Below are positions 51,501 to 60,401 of a stretch of 64,000 bases of DNA, one piece after another; positions within the stretch are counted from its first letter, which is position 1, and every line of letters starts with the position of its first letter. The position numbers and the translations under genes are program-made. The stretch comes from DATNPX01 sp036702975 (GTDB lineage Bacteria; Cyanobacteriota; Vampirovibrionia; Obscuribacterales; Obscuribacteraceae). The DNA is taken from the NCBI GenBank assembly GCA_036702975.1, contig DATNPX010000059.1, positions 272,882 to 336,881 of the forward strand, in the 5' to 3' direction. The notes under the pieces are model-generated. The model made no database searches, had not been told where the DNA came from, and was given only the letters and a program-made list of their open reading frames with translations.

Positions 51501-51800
51501 CTAGCGAATCTCGAAACCAACCATGACACCGCCAGCAGTATCGGCAAGGGCAACAGTCGACTCTTGCCACTCTACAACTACGTCTTCAACACAAGCATTA
51601 GCAGGGCCGCGGCGGCACCAGCTGATGAGCCGCTCGACCATAGTTCTGGCACCAGATGCTTCGACCTCGACCGACCCGTCGGATAGATTGCGAACCCAAC
51701 CTGAAAGACCAAGTTCGCGCGCTTTTTCTCTGGTCGAGTGCCGGTAAAAGACTCCCTGCACCTTGCCCAATACGACCAATCTCACTCGAGCTGTGTTCAT
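51501..51800 (-). CDS. acyP: Acylphosphatase
   Basis: This 99-residue protein from the ATG at 51800 (AAAGG five bases upstream) has the acylphosphatase consensus VLGKVQGVFYR and GLSGWVRNLSDGSVEVEASG. The two catalytic residues are present: Arg20 binding phosphate and Asn38 orienting the water. It hydrolyses carboxyl-phosphate bonds such as acetyl or carbamoyl phosphate. The length is right for the family. It is followed by the BrkB-like gene, probably in one operon. Confidence 0.95.
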   Translation of the reverse strand: MNTARVRLVVLGKVQGVFYRHSTREKARELGLSGWVRNLSDGSVEVEASGARTMVERLISWCRRGPANACVEDVVVEWQESTVALADTAGGVMVGFEIR

Positions 51801-51970
51801 CTTTGCCTTTCGCAATCCGGATATTCGCCGCCGCAAAATATTTTGAGCCAAAATTGCACAACTAATACGTTAATTGTCTAGATGTTCACTCCACGTGGAA
51901 ACAGATAAAATATGAGCCATGCTCTCACTTGATTCCCCATGAAAACTACGTTGCTCGCGCTGACTCCATA

Positions 51971-54214
51971 ATGGCAGAAGACCAAGCTCAAACATCCAAG
52001 ACCGCCGGTGAAAGTCCAAAAGATCTCGTTCTAGCCGCAATTAGGGTATTGCGACAGAAGGGTCAGGACATCAACCCGTACACAGTCGCCAACGAAGCGA
52101 ATTTGCCGCGTTCCACTATTTATCGGAATGCGGAGCTCATGGACCTTGTCTCCAGTGCTGAACCTTCTGAAAAGCTGCAACCCAAACAGGCTGGCTACAC
52201 AGACCGCATTGCCGAACTGGAAGCCGAGGTAGAGCAGCTCGGGCAGACGATTTGGAATTTGGAAACACAAAACGAAGAGTTGCAGAAAGACTTCCAGGAT
52301 GCCTGGACTATGGGTTTCGCAGCTGGTCTGGAAGAGGCGCAAAAACGCTTTGCACGCGCTCAATCTGGCGAAGAAGAGCCTGAAAAGCCGCCCGTAATGT
52401 CGGTTTTCTCGGTCGCGCCAGAAGAGACCGCACAGGCGCCGACGCCACAGCCACCTGTGATCACTCCTGTGACCCCAATCCCGGCTGCAGCTTCAGCACA
52501 TTCGGAGACTGGCGATAACACGCCTCTGCCAACGCCCCCTGAAGCAAGTCCTGTACCGACGTTTCATCGTCAACCGTCGTCAATGACGACCAGCCAACGC
52601 ATGAATGCCATTATCGACTTTACAACAGCGGCAGAAGCCGCCGCCGTGGAAGCTGCGGTAGAAGCGGCAACTAAAGCGGCAGGTAAAGCAGCAGTCGACC
52701 CAGTTATTAGCGACCGCATCATCTTCGCCGACCCGCCGGGAGGCGAATTCAACTCATTCGGCGATTTTGGAGACGACCTTCTCTACGCTTCCGAACTTCT
52801 GGAGGCTGCGGAAAACAAACTTTACAACGCCCCCCAGCCAGCACCGCCCAAACCGAAACCAGATTTTGCACCGGCAGGTGCTCGCTCGGCTCCCGCTTAC
52901 ACCATCGATTTCTCACAAGCAGACACCGGCAACTATCATGATCCGCTTGGTGAGGCGGCACAAAATGTGGCCACCATGGAAGCCCGTGCCGTGGCTTTAG
53001 AGACCGCGCCCAAGCCGACTCCAGCCGCTGAAGTGTTCGCGGCCCAGCACCAATATGATGAGGCTTCAGGTATCTATAACGTGGCCCGCTCAGGACCTTA
53101 CGTCGCCAGTGAATTCAATCCATTGATTGAGCTGTCATGGAAAGACATCGAAGATGTCTATAATTACAGGGCTTCAACGCTCAAAGACTACGCCCGCAAT
53201 GTTCCGTCGGCGCCGACGAAACTCATCACGCCTCTTCTCTCTGAGCATGAAGGTAACGGCGACACGATTGCCGACCTCGACCCGAGCATCCTGGCGATGA
53301 TGCCGTCTGATGATGAACTTGCCAATTTGCAACATCACGAGACTGCCGTCTACATGACCGACGAAGTGGCAGATGTAATGCCGGAAGTCAGCGGATACAT
53401 CCACCCGAAGGAAGATCCAGATGCCACGGGTGACCGCCTGCAAGCGATGGTCGGATACCGTCCGGACCTCGCAACAGAACGCGGAATCGAAACACCGATG
53501 CAACCGCCGCCGGCACCACCTCAAGAACGCGAGCCAATCAATGCAGAAGGTATTCTTGATCTTGATGCCATCGACATCTTTGACAATCTCGACGAATGGA
53601 TAGACATCGACCGCCTCGAGCGTGGCGAAGATCCTTTCACCAAACCGCAGCAGCAACAGACTGTCGGTCGCGAAGCGTCGACAACAGGCGGCGACGAATT
53701 GCGAGAGTTGGTGAAAAACCGTATCAAGCAGTCGGCTGAACTCGGTCCTGACACCACAGGGAAACCGCCGTTCGGTACAGGGGGGGCGGCTGGAGCGGCA
53801 AAAACAGGACCAGCAGGACAAGGAGCCGCCGCAGCGGCGCCTGCCGGCGGAGCTGGGGACGCAGCAGAGGGCATTCCGCGCCCGAAGAACAAATTCATCG
53901 GCGGCAAAGCCGGCGGAGAAACACCGCCACCGCCGGCACAGAGCGCTCCTTTCGTTAAGCAGATCCCGCAAGACATTCGCAAGGCTTGCATGATTCTCGG
54001 TGTACGACCAGACGAAATCACCCGCGAAATCGTCGTCGAGACATGGAAACAACAGATCATCAAAGTTCACCCAGACCAAGGTGGCGATACCGAAGCAGCC
54101 ATATTTTTAAATACTGCTAAGGACACGATCATTCACTGGATAGACGCCCAAGCGCCAAAACTCGGCAAAAAATGGGGCGCCGGTCAGCGCGACAAAGATA
54201 AAGATAAGAGCTAA
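51971..54214 (+). CDS. HTH, coiled-coil and C-terminal J-domain protein
   Basis: From the ATG at 51971 (a TTG at 51929 would add 14) there are 747 residues. Residues about 15-65 form a KfrA-like helix-turn-helix (LVLAAIRVLRQKGQDINPYTVANEANLPRSTIYRNAELM). A coiled coil (about 77-130) is followed by a very long, mostly disordered stretch rich in Pro, Ala, Thr and acidic residues. The last about 80 residues are J-domain-like, with ILGVRPDEITREIVVETWKQQIIKVHPDQGGDTEAAIFLN and the HPD signature at 700-702, which in DnaJ stimulates the ATPase of Hsp70. A DNA-binding end with a chaperone-recruiting end suggests it tethers DnaK to DNA or to a nucleoprotein complex; this is an inference. It stands alone upstream of der. 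Confidence 0.8.
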   Translation: MAEDQAQTSKTAGESPKDLVLAAIRVLRQKGQDINPYTVANEANLPRSTIYRNAELMDLVSSAEPSEKLQPKQAGYTDRIAELEAEVEQLGQTIWNLETQNEELQKDFQDAWTMGFAAGLEEAQKRFARAQSGEEEPEKPPVMSVFSVAPEETAQAPTPQPPVITPVTPIPAAASAHSETGDNTPLPTPPEASPVPTFHRQPSSMTTSQRMNAIIDFTTAAEAAAVEAAVEAATKAAGKAAVDPVISDRIIFADPPGGEFNSFGDFGDDLLYASELLEAAENKLYNAPQPAPPKPKPDFAPAGARSAPAYTIDFSQADTGNYHDPLGEAAQNVATMEARAVALETAPKPTPAAEVFAAQHQYDEASGIYNVARSGPYVASEFNPLIELSWKDIEDVYNYRASTLKDYARNVPSAPTKLITPLLSEHEGNGDTIADLDPSILAMMPSDDELANLQHHETAVYMTDEVADVMPEVSGYIHPKEDPDATGDRLQAMVGYRPDLATERGIETPMQPPPAPPQEREPINAEGILDLDAIDIFDNLDEWIDIDRLERGEDPFTKPQQQQTVGREASTTGGDELRELVKNRIKQSAELGPDTTGKPPFGTGGAAGAAKTGPAGQGAAAAAPAGGAGDAAEGIPRPKNKFIGGKAGGETPPPPAQSAPFVKQIPQDIRKACMILGVRPDEITREIVVETWKQQIIKVHPDQGGDTEAAIFLNTAKDTIIHWIDAQAPKLGKKWGAGQRDKDKDKS

Positions 54215-54347
54215 GCAGCGGCGCGTTCGCTTGTAAACTGGCTAGAATTACCTGGTCGGACTTGGCTCGCCCGTCGAATTCTAGACGAACTATAGACGTG
54301 GCTGGAGTCAAGCTCTTTTTGGAGTCCTTCAGGGAGCTTTTGTCGTT

Positions 54348-55730
54348 ATGGCTAAACAGGTGGTCGCCATCGTTGGCAGACCGAACGTTGGCAAGTCTAC
54401 TTTTTTCAATCGGTGCATCGGCGCCCGCCAGGCGATCGTCGACGATACTCCCGGCGTGACACGCGACCGATTGTATCGCGAGACTGACTGGGGCGGCCAT
54501 CAACTGATTCTTGTAGATACAGGCGGTATTGTCAGAACCAGAGATGAAGTCTCCAAGCAGATTCTAGACCAAGTGACTCTGGCCCTCGACGAGGCGGATG
54601 CCATCGTCTTCGTAGTAGATGGCAAGGCTGGACTCAATGGCGCCGACAACGAAATAGCCAATCTGCTTAGACGAACGAAAAAGCCTATTGTGCTGGCGGT
54701 GAATAAAATCGACGACCCGCCAGACGAAGCGAATGTCCACGAGTTTTATCGCCTCGGTATCGGTGAGCCTGTAAGCCTTTCGGCCATGCGTGGTTCAGGT
54801 GGAGTCGGCGATGTGCTGGACAAGATAATCGAAGCGCTCGGGCTGGAAACAGTGAAGAAAACCAAGCGAAAAGACGACTGGTCGATCTCAGACGAGCTAG
54901 AAGAGGACGAGCGCGACCCGCAAGGTCCTATCTCAGTAGCTTTCGTCGGTAAACCTAACGTCGGCAAATCTTCGATCGTCAATGTTTTGTGCGGTACAGC
55001 CCGTTCAATTGTAGGCAGTGAACCTGGAACGACCCGCGATGCCATCGACAGCATGATCAAGATAAAAGGCAAAGAGTATCGCGTGGTCGACACCGCCGGA
55101 ATCAGGCGCAAAAACCGTGTCGATTACGGAATCGAAGCCTTTGCTGTCGTACGGTCTCTCAGAGCGATAGACCGTTCAGATGTGTGCGTCCTCATTTTGG
55201 ATGCAACGCAAGAGATAACCGACCAGGACCAAAAGATCGCATCAAAGATAGAAGAAGCCGGAAAAGCGGCGGTAATTGTCATGAACAAGTGGGATTTGAT
55301 TGAAGACAAGTCTTCGCGCGCCATGAACACAATAACCGAGCAAGTCAAAGCCGAGTTGCGCAGCCTATCATTCGCTGAAGTGTTGTTCACCAGCGCCATA
55401 AATAAGCAACGCATCGCTAAAATAATAGAGGCAGTGGATCGAGCTTACGAATCAGCACATAAGCGAGTGGGAACCGGCCTACTCAACCAGATCGTCAATG
55501 AATCGGTAGCACTGGTACCACCGCCATCGTCCAAGCGTGGCAAGAGACTAAAGGTATACTATTCAACCCAGGTTTCCGCGGGTCCTCCGACATTTGTCAT
55601 ATTCGCCAACGACAACAAACTAATGACTCGCAATTACGAAGTCTATCTGGAACGAAAAATACGCTCGGCCTTTGGCTACGCAGGCACCCCGATGAGGCTC
55701 ATCACAAGAGCGAAGAAAGACACTAAGTAA
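54348..55730 (+). CDS. der: Ribosome-associated GTPase Der (EngA)
   Basis: The two tandem GTPase domains are unmistakable. G domain 1 has GRPNVGKST (10-18), DTPGVTRDR, DTGG and NKID. G domain 2 has GKPNVGKSS (201-209), PGTTRDAID, DTAGIRRKNR and NKWD (313-316). The C-terminal KH-like domain (about 375-450, ending RLKVYYSTQVSAGPPTFVIFANDNKLM) completes the protein. It helps mature the 50S ribosomal subunit. A long acidic and basic linker joins the two G domains. It is followed 40 bases later by plsY, a common neighbour. Confidence 0.98.
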   Translation: MAKQVVAIVGRPNVGKSTFFNRCIGARQAIVDDTPGVTRDRLYRETDWGGHQLILVDTGGIVRTRDEVSKQILDQVTLALDEADAIVFVVDGKAGLNGADNEIANLLRRTKKPIVLAVNKIDDPPDEANVHEFYRLGIGEPVSLSAMRGSGGVGDVLDKIIEALGLETVKKTKRKDDWSISDELEEDERDPQGPISVAFVGKPNVGKSSIVNVLCGTARSIVGSEPGTTRDAIDSMIKIKGKEYRVVDTAGIRRKNRVDYGIEAFAVVRSLRAIDRSDVCVLILDATQEITDQDQKIASKIEEAGKAAVIVMNKWDLIEDKSSRAMNTITEQVKAELRSLSFAEVLFTSAINKQRIAKIIEAVDRAYESAHKRVGTGLLNQIVNESVALVPPPSSKRGKRLKVYYSTQVSAGPPTFVIFANDNKLMTRNYEVYLERKIRSAFGYAGTPMRLITRAKKDTK

Positions 55731-55769
55731 GCTGGTCGACATAAGTCGAAGAGGGTCACAGGTTAAAGT

Positions 55770-56450
55770 ATGGTGACGGCGCTATTTCTAATCATTGCAG
55801 GCTACGTGGCTGGCGCGCTGCCGTTTGGGGTGTGGACAGGCAAGATTTGCAAAGGTATTGACGTGCGAGAGCACGGCAGCGGTTCGACGGGTGCCACCAA
55901 TGTCTATCGCTGCGTCGGACCAGCCGCCGGTGCGTTCGTCTTCATTGCCGATAACCTCAAAGGCACACTGCCAGTGCTATTGGCGATGCACTACGAAAGC
56001 GTCGGCACATTCTCCGACCTGCAAACTTATTCACATTTGATACCGACTCTGGTGGCAGTTGCAGCACTGATCGGACACAGCAAGTCACTATTCCTTAACT
56101 TCTCAGGCGGCAAAAGCGCAGCAGTTGGTCTGGGCACCCTCTTTGCCCTGAACCCGCTCGGTGGTTTGTTCACCATGATCACCTTCTTCAGCATGTGTTA
56201 CTTGACGAAAATCGTCTCAGTGGCTTCCATTACAGCTGTGTTCATGTGCGGAGTTTACTTCTACTTGCTGCACTCACCGATGGAGTATGTTGGCTACTGT
56301 ATCTTTGGTTTCCTTTATGTAACTTATCGCCACAAAGCTAATATCAAGCGACTCCTGAACGGCACAGAGCCGCGTATAGGACAAAAGCCTCCCACACTTC
56401 CTCCTGATGGCCACGATTCAGACGACAAAAAGATGCAGACAACAACATGA
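55770..56450 (+). CDS. plsY: Acyl-phosphate glycerol-3-phosphate acyltransferase PlsY
   Basis: This 226-residue membrane protein has the PlsY signature motifs in order: AGALPFGVWTGKI, HGSGSTGATNVYRCVG (glycerol-phosphate region), DNLKGTLPVLLAM, and GHSKSLFLNFSGGKSAAVGLGTLFALNP. It attaches the first acyl chain to glycerol-3-phosphate from an acyl-phosphate, starting membrane phospholipid synthesis. The last 30 residues are hydrophilic and extend beyond the family core. It is transcribed with der. The acyltransferases at 7.4-9 kb could act later in this pathway. Confidence 0.96.
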   Translation: MVTALFLIIAGYVAGALPFGVWTGKICKGIDVREHGSGSTGATNVYRCVGPAAGAFVFIADNLKGTLPVLLAMHYESVGTFSDLQTYSHLIPTLVAVAALIGHSKSLFLNFSGGKSAAVGLGTLFALNPLGGLFTMITFFSMCYLTKIVSVASITAVFMCGVYFYLLHSPMEYVGYCIFGFLYVTYRHKANIKRLLNGTEPRIGQKPPTLPPDGHDSDDKKMQTTT

Positions 56451-56495
56451 AGAAACGCGATTGATCAGCCGCGCTTCAGTAGTAAAATTGTCCCA

Positions 56496-57665
56496 ATGAG
56501 ATCGAAAATCTGTTTACTCGACACCATATTCAGTATCAGCATCGCCACAAGCCTGGCGATGTTGTTTGGAATTTCTGCTGATTGCGAAGCGGCGCCGGCC
56601 GCAGCAAGTAAGAATTTAGCTGAAGCGAGGAAAGGGGCATCGGCACCGGCTGGAGCGATAACCTTCAGCACCCCGGTCAGCGCAAATTTAACACCCGACG
56701 AACAGGTAAACGTGCGGGTCTATAAGCAGGCGAATCGCGGTGTAGTCAACATTGCACCTGTGACTGATAGCGATATCTTCTACAACATTGAACCACAAGG
56801 CGGCATGGGTTCAGGCTCGATAATTTCCGCAGATGGATACATTCTGACCAATTATCATGTGATCGAGCAAGCACGCCAGATTCGCGTTACGCTCTACGAT
56901 GGAACGATGGTACAGGCCGACCTGGTAGGACAAGATCCGTCCACAGATTTGGCCGTGATAAAAATCGCGCCTATTCCTAACAAAAAACTGACTGTCATCC
57001 CGATGGGTGATTCGGCCCACTTGGAGGTAGGGCGCCGAGTATTTGCGATTGGCAACCCGTTTGGGCTGGACCGCAGCATGACCACCGGCATTATTTCGAG
57101 TTTGTCACGAACTTATCAGACAGAGAATCATCGCGTTCTCAGGGGCATCATTCAGACTGACGCAGCAATCAACCCCGGCAACTCAGGTGGACCGCTCCTC
57201 GACAGCGCCGGTCAGATGATAGGAATTACGTCAGCAATATTCAGTAAAGCCGGACAATCAGCCGGTATTGGCTTTGCCATTCCAACAAGCCTGGCGAAGA
57301 AAATCGTTCCCGAACTAATAGCCCATCACGGAATCTCTCGACCTGACATAGGGCTACAAGTAATGCCCACGGAAAGAGGCTTATTCGTTGTCCGAGTGGA
57401 GCCTAATAGCCCGGCCGCCGAAGCAGGTCTGTCGGGTCCTAAATTGAAGCAAGTGACAAACGGGATCATCCGCTGGAGCATTATTGACGGCAATGCTGCA
57501 GATATAATCATCTCCATTGACAACACGCCCATTCACTCAGAGGATGACCTTCTTTCCTACATTGAGCAGAAAAAACCTGGTCAAGTGGTTACACTGACTG
57601 TTCTTCGAGGCGGGAAAGTGATGAAAGTTCAGGTAAAATTAACAACTGCCGGCCCGATAAGTTAG
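56496..57665 (+). CDS. HtrA/DegP-type periplasmic serine protease with one PDZ domain
   Basis: This 389-residue protein has a signal peptide (LLDTIFSISIATSLAMLFGISADCEA), a trypsin-like domain with a complete triad (His121 in TNYHVI, Asp151 in STDLAVIKI, Ser230 in NPGNSGGPL), and a PDZ domain (about 300-385: GLFVVRVEPNSPAAEAGLSG, DIIISIDNTPIHSEDDLLSYIEQ). The length suits a single-PDZ HtrA (DegS/HhoA-like). It degrades or handles misfolded envelope proteins. It is followed by an OmpR-type regulator after a short direct-repeat tract (ACAGATTTAGA at 57677 and 57691). Which HtrA subfamily it belongs to is not decided. Confidence 0.95.
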   Translation: MRSKICLLDTIFSISIATSLAMLFGISADCEAAPAAASKNLAEARKGASAPAGAITFSTPVSANLTPDEQVNVRVYKQANRGVVNIAPVTDSDIFYNIEPQGGMGSGSIISADGYILTNYHVIEQARQIRVTLYDGTMVQADLVGQDPSTDLAVIKIAPIPNKKLTVIPMGDSAHLEVGRRVFAIGNPFGLDRSMTTGIISSLSRTYQTENHRVLRGIIQTDAAINPGNSGGPLLDSAGQMIGITSAIFSKAGQSAGIGFAIPTSLAKKIVPELIAHHGISRPDIGLQVMPTERGLFVVRVEPNSPAAEAGLSGPKLKQVTNGIIRWSIIDGNAADIIISIDNTPIHSEDDLLSYIEQKKPGQVVTLTVLRGGKVMKVQVKLTTAGPIS

Positions 57666-57743
57666 TTGCGGACCTACAGATTTAGATTCGACAGATTTAG
57701 ATACAGATTACAGACCAGATAGTTTCGAGAGACGGAGAAAAAA

Positions 57744-58460
57744 GTGTCAAGGATTCTTGTTATCGACGATGACCAGGCGATTGCAGAACTCGTTAAAGTC
57801 AATCTCGAACTGCTTGGACATATAGTGACCACTGCCAACGACGGCATCAAGGGACTGGCGCTCGCACAGCAGCAGCGTCCAGATCTTGTGGTGTTAGACG
57901 TTATGATGCCCGATCTCGATGGATTCACCGTCTGCCAGAGACTGCGGCAGAATCCGCAAACGCATCCGATTCCCATCCTCATGCTGACAGCATTGGGGAT
58001 GACTAAAGACAAAGTGACAGGATTCGACTCAGGCGCGGACGATTATCTCGTAAAGCCGTTTGAAATTCCGGAGTTGCAAGTGCGCGTACGAGCCTTGTTG
58101 CGCCGGTCTGGTTCAGTGCCGCACTCGGCCAGCCTGCCCGAGATCTTGCATGCCGGCGAAATCACATTGATTCCGGAAAACTTGCAAGCTAAGGTTCGGG
58201 ACAGAGTCGTGAAATTGACTCCAACAGAATTCGAAATCTTGCACTGCTTGATGCAGCATCACGGGCAAACCGTATCCACAGGCAAATTGCTAGAAGAGGT
58301 CTGGGGCTATTCGCCAGACGATGACGTCGACACCATTCGCGTGCACATCAGACACTTGCGCACACGGCTTGAAACGTCAGAGAGAAAATACATTCGCACC
58401 GTCTATGGTGGCGGCTATCAATTGATGGCTGATGGTTTTGCTCGCGGGCAAGCCGAGTAG
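57744..58460 (+). CDS. OmpR/RpaA-type response regulator
   Basis: A receiver domain with Asp52 (LVVLDVMMPD) and an output winged helix with KLTPTEFEILHCLMQHHGQTVSTGKLLEEVWGYSPDDDVDTIRVHIRHLRTRLE identify an OmpR-family regulator. The VWGYSPDDDVDTIRVHIRHLR wording is close to cyanobacterial RpaA/RpaB-like regulators; this resemblance is judged by eye. The GTG start has GGAG six bases upstream. No kinase is adjacent, so it may be an orphan or receive phosphate from a distant kinase. The HtrA gene upstream may be a target or simply a neighbour. Confidence 0.93.
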   Translation: MSRILVIDDDQAIAELVKVNLELLGHIVTTANDGIKGLALAQQQRPDLVVLDVMMPDLDGFTVCQRLRQNPQTHPIPILMLTALGMTKDKVTGFDSGADDYLVKPFEIPELQVRVRALLRRSGSVPHSASLPEILHAGEITLIPENLQAKVRDRVVKLTPTEFEILHCLMQHHGQTVSTGKLLEEVWGYSPDDDVDTIRVHIRHLRTRLETSERKYIRTVYGGGYQLMADGFARGQAE

Positions 58461-58512
58461 TAACGAGTTTCGGCATTTTATGTCGGGCTACATATCAATT
58501 TCCCTGAGGCTC

Positions 58513-58998
58513 TTAGTGATTCCTCGTGCCTTGAGCATCTTTTCGATACGAACTTTCAACGATGGTGGTTTGCCAAACATGACCCTTTTTGCATTTCCAC
58601 CAGGCTTTCTGGCTAGACCCTTTTGAAACTTGATCTGCTCTCTTGCCGTTTTTTCTGGTCATCCACTCCTTAGCCACCTCCGGATAAAGGTCAGCAATAT
58701 TGTTGGTTACTGACGGCTTGAGTCCTCTGCAATGGCCGCAGCTCATTGCCCAAGAACCGTTTCTGAAAGCTCTTGTTACGTTCTCTATCGTTTTTTGAAA
58801 TCGGTGATCTGGACCGTTTGGACACTTGAACCAAGCTTGAGCAGAAGATCCATACGAAAAGTCTTCCGGTCCGAAGCCGCAATTCCTCTCGTAATCCCAC
58901 ATCAGGGCGCCTTCAACACAAGCTTGAGCGAACGAACGAGATCTGATTGGGCGAGGTTCAATGACGTCCGCAATATAGAGTGGACAACGGCTTGGCAT
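58513..58998 (-). CDS. Probable zinc-ribbon protein (DUF4379-like), truncated at the 3' end
   Basis: The ATG at 58998 has GGAGG eleven bases upstream; a GTG at 59016 lacks a site. The protein holds two copies of a DUF4379-type zinc-ribbon repeat. The first (about residues 34-92) has WFKCPNG and ends SCGHC; the second (about 105-150) reads DLYPEVAKEWMTRKNGKRADQVSKGSSQKAWWKCKKGHVWQTTI, the family hallmark, but ends before the expected second CxxC. The frame stops soon after, at RNH. In the +1 frame, GKPPSLKVRIEKMLKARGITKSLREIDM reads on, so a frameshift is one explanation. This family often co-occurs with restriction or mobile genes. Confidence 0.7.
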   Translation of the reverse strand: MPSRCPLYIADVIEPRPIRSRSFAQACVEGALMWDYERNCGFGPEDFSYGSSAQAWFKCPNGPDHRFQKTIENVTRAFRNGSWAMSCGHCRGLKPSVTNNIADLYPEVAKEWMTRKNGKRADQVSKGSSQKAWWKCKKGHVWQTTIVESSYRKDAQGTRNH

Positions 58999-59035
58999 AG
59001 CTAACTTTGCCTCCACGATTGGTGCACCAAAGGAA

Positions 59036-59737
59036 TTATTTTAGTGTAAAAATCCGGCGCTTTGAACCGAGTAGGACTTGGCATCGCTTACGAATATTCG
59101 AGCGAACACAAATACCCCGATCAGGGTATTTAAGTGCTCGATAGGCAGTACTTACAATGAACGCTCTTAGATTGTGTTCGAAACCACCGAAGTTTAAGGA
59201 GTGGTAAAAAGGATCTTGCCACCAAATCGTGACCTCGAAGTTAGCTTGCTGGGCATGGGCTTCGCCACTTATTCTGCGACGAAGATAAATTCCACAGACA
59301 ATAGAGTCAAAAATTGTAGAACGCGCATAGCACTCAAATCCAAATGGTTTGTCGTAGTGTTTGCAGATTAAAAGTTGCTGATCACTTGCCGCTTCTCAAA
59401 GTCAAACTCGCAGTAACTGCAAAATTCGAATGACATACGTTCCTCATCGCTGTAGTTTTCGAACAATAGGTCAACTCTCGAGTGGTTAAGAATTGCTCAA
59501 ATTGCAATGCTGCCAGACCTTTTTGTCGGTAATTTCGAGCAGCGCCGCAAGACGGGGCGGCACCACATGTAGTGCGCAGGGATTTACAGATTGTCCTCTC
59601 CCGAGACAAAAATGCATAGGAACAAAAGATGCAGGAACAGGGATTCCCAGCTCCATTGACACACGGTCCAGAAAATGAGAACGTGGTCGAGAGCGTTTAG
59701 AAAATACAACAGTTCCACACAAGTGCGGAATGCCCAT
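59036..59737 (-). pseudogene. Frameshifted unknown protein gene
   Basis: Three consecutive minus-strand open segments, each in a different frame, read like one protein. The first, from ATG at 59737 (MGIPHLCGTVVFSKRSRPRSHFLDRVSMELGIPVPASFVPMHFCLGRG), stops at 59486. The second, ILNHSRVDLLFENYSDEERMSFEFCSYCEFDF, stops at 59368-59370. The third begins about EAASDQQLLICKHYDKPFGFECYARS and runs to the TAA at 59036-59038 with about 120 open codons, none of them a usable start. The junctions fit single-base shifts. It is likely a formerly intact gene broken by at least two indels, or a gene affected by sequencing errors. No family is recognised; the CSYC suggests metal binding. Confidence 0.5.
59099..59140. 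repeat. Inverted repeat inside the frameshifted gene
   Basis: AAATACCC (59110-59117) and GGGTATTT (59124-59131) form a perfect 8-bp stem with a 6-base loop. CGAGC (59099-59103) and GCTCG (59136-59140) extend the symmetry outward with a gap. Since it lies within the third coding segment, it may simply be chance or a relic of an insertion. Confidence 0.4.
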
Positions 59738-60401
59738 CGACACTGATAAGTTGCTAAACAAGGTTCTAGAGCTATATCAAAGCTGCTCTAGTTACTCGGA
59801 CGTTGGAGAGGTTTCTTCAGACGATATGGGCAGCCTTCAGTTTAAGACTTACTTTTGTCGTCCAAGTAAATTCAGATTTGAATGGTCTAAACCGGAACGC
59901 ACCACGGATGTCGTTATCTCTGAAAACGACACAATGGCAACCTATTTCGCCGGTGAGACTTCCGAACATATGAGTCTTGCATTAGCAATCGCCGGAGCAA
60001 CCGGTGTGTCTCTAGGCGCCGCACCGTCGGTCGCCCACTTGTTGATGCCCAACCTATTCAAAAAAGGACAGTTTCAATCATTCCTGGCTCACAGACCGTA
60101 TAGCTTGCTAGAAGAAGCTGATTCATACCTAAAATTGCGAGCGGATTGGCGTTCAAATTGCTGGACAACGCTATGGCTCGACAAAATAAGTATGACCATT
60201 CGTAGAATTGAAGAAGGCTTTGAACCAACTTTGGAAGAAAAGAACCGAGGAGTCGAGGCTCTTGAGTTGTTGAATGCGCCCGAAACAGAAGAGGTACGTG
60301 CACTCTTATATGTAGAAGAAAAACCCCATGTAACCACGACTTCGTATAACGATGTAAAATTTGACGTCCAGATTTCGCACGACTTATTTGGGAAGTTGTG
60401 A
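59730..60401 (+). CDS. LolA-like protein lacking a signal peptide
   Basis: This 223-residue protein has the early pattern VLELYQSCSSYSDVGEVSSDDMGSLQFKTYFCRPSKFRFEW and the late pattern TTTSYNDVKFDVQISHDLFGKL, both typical of the LolA/LppX-like outer-membrane lipoprotein-sorting fold (strands that form a half-barrel around a lipid). No signal peptide is present, so it is either cytoplasmic or has lost its leader. The start at 59730 has a poor ribosome binding site and overlaps the start of the broken gene on the other strand. After the TGA the same frame stays open for 127 more codons. The family assignment is based on pattern, not on a search. Confidence 0.6.
   Translation: MPIDTDKLLNKVLELYQSCSSYSDVGEVSSDDMGSLQFKTYFCRPSKFRFEWSKPERTTDVVISENDTMATYFAGETSEHMSLALAIAGATGVSLGAAPSVAHLLMPNLFKKGQFQSFLAHRPYSLLEEADSYLKLRADWRSNCWTTLWLDKISMTIRRIEEGFEPTLEEKNRGVEALELLNAPETEEVRALLYVEEKPHVTTTSYNDVKFDVQISHDLFGKL

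Noticed and set aside
53174..54079. 301-codon minus-strand open frame
   Set aside because: It is antisense to the HTH/J-domain gene and is Arg/Cys-rich in the manner of a shadow frame.
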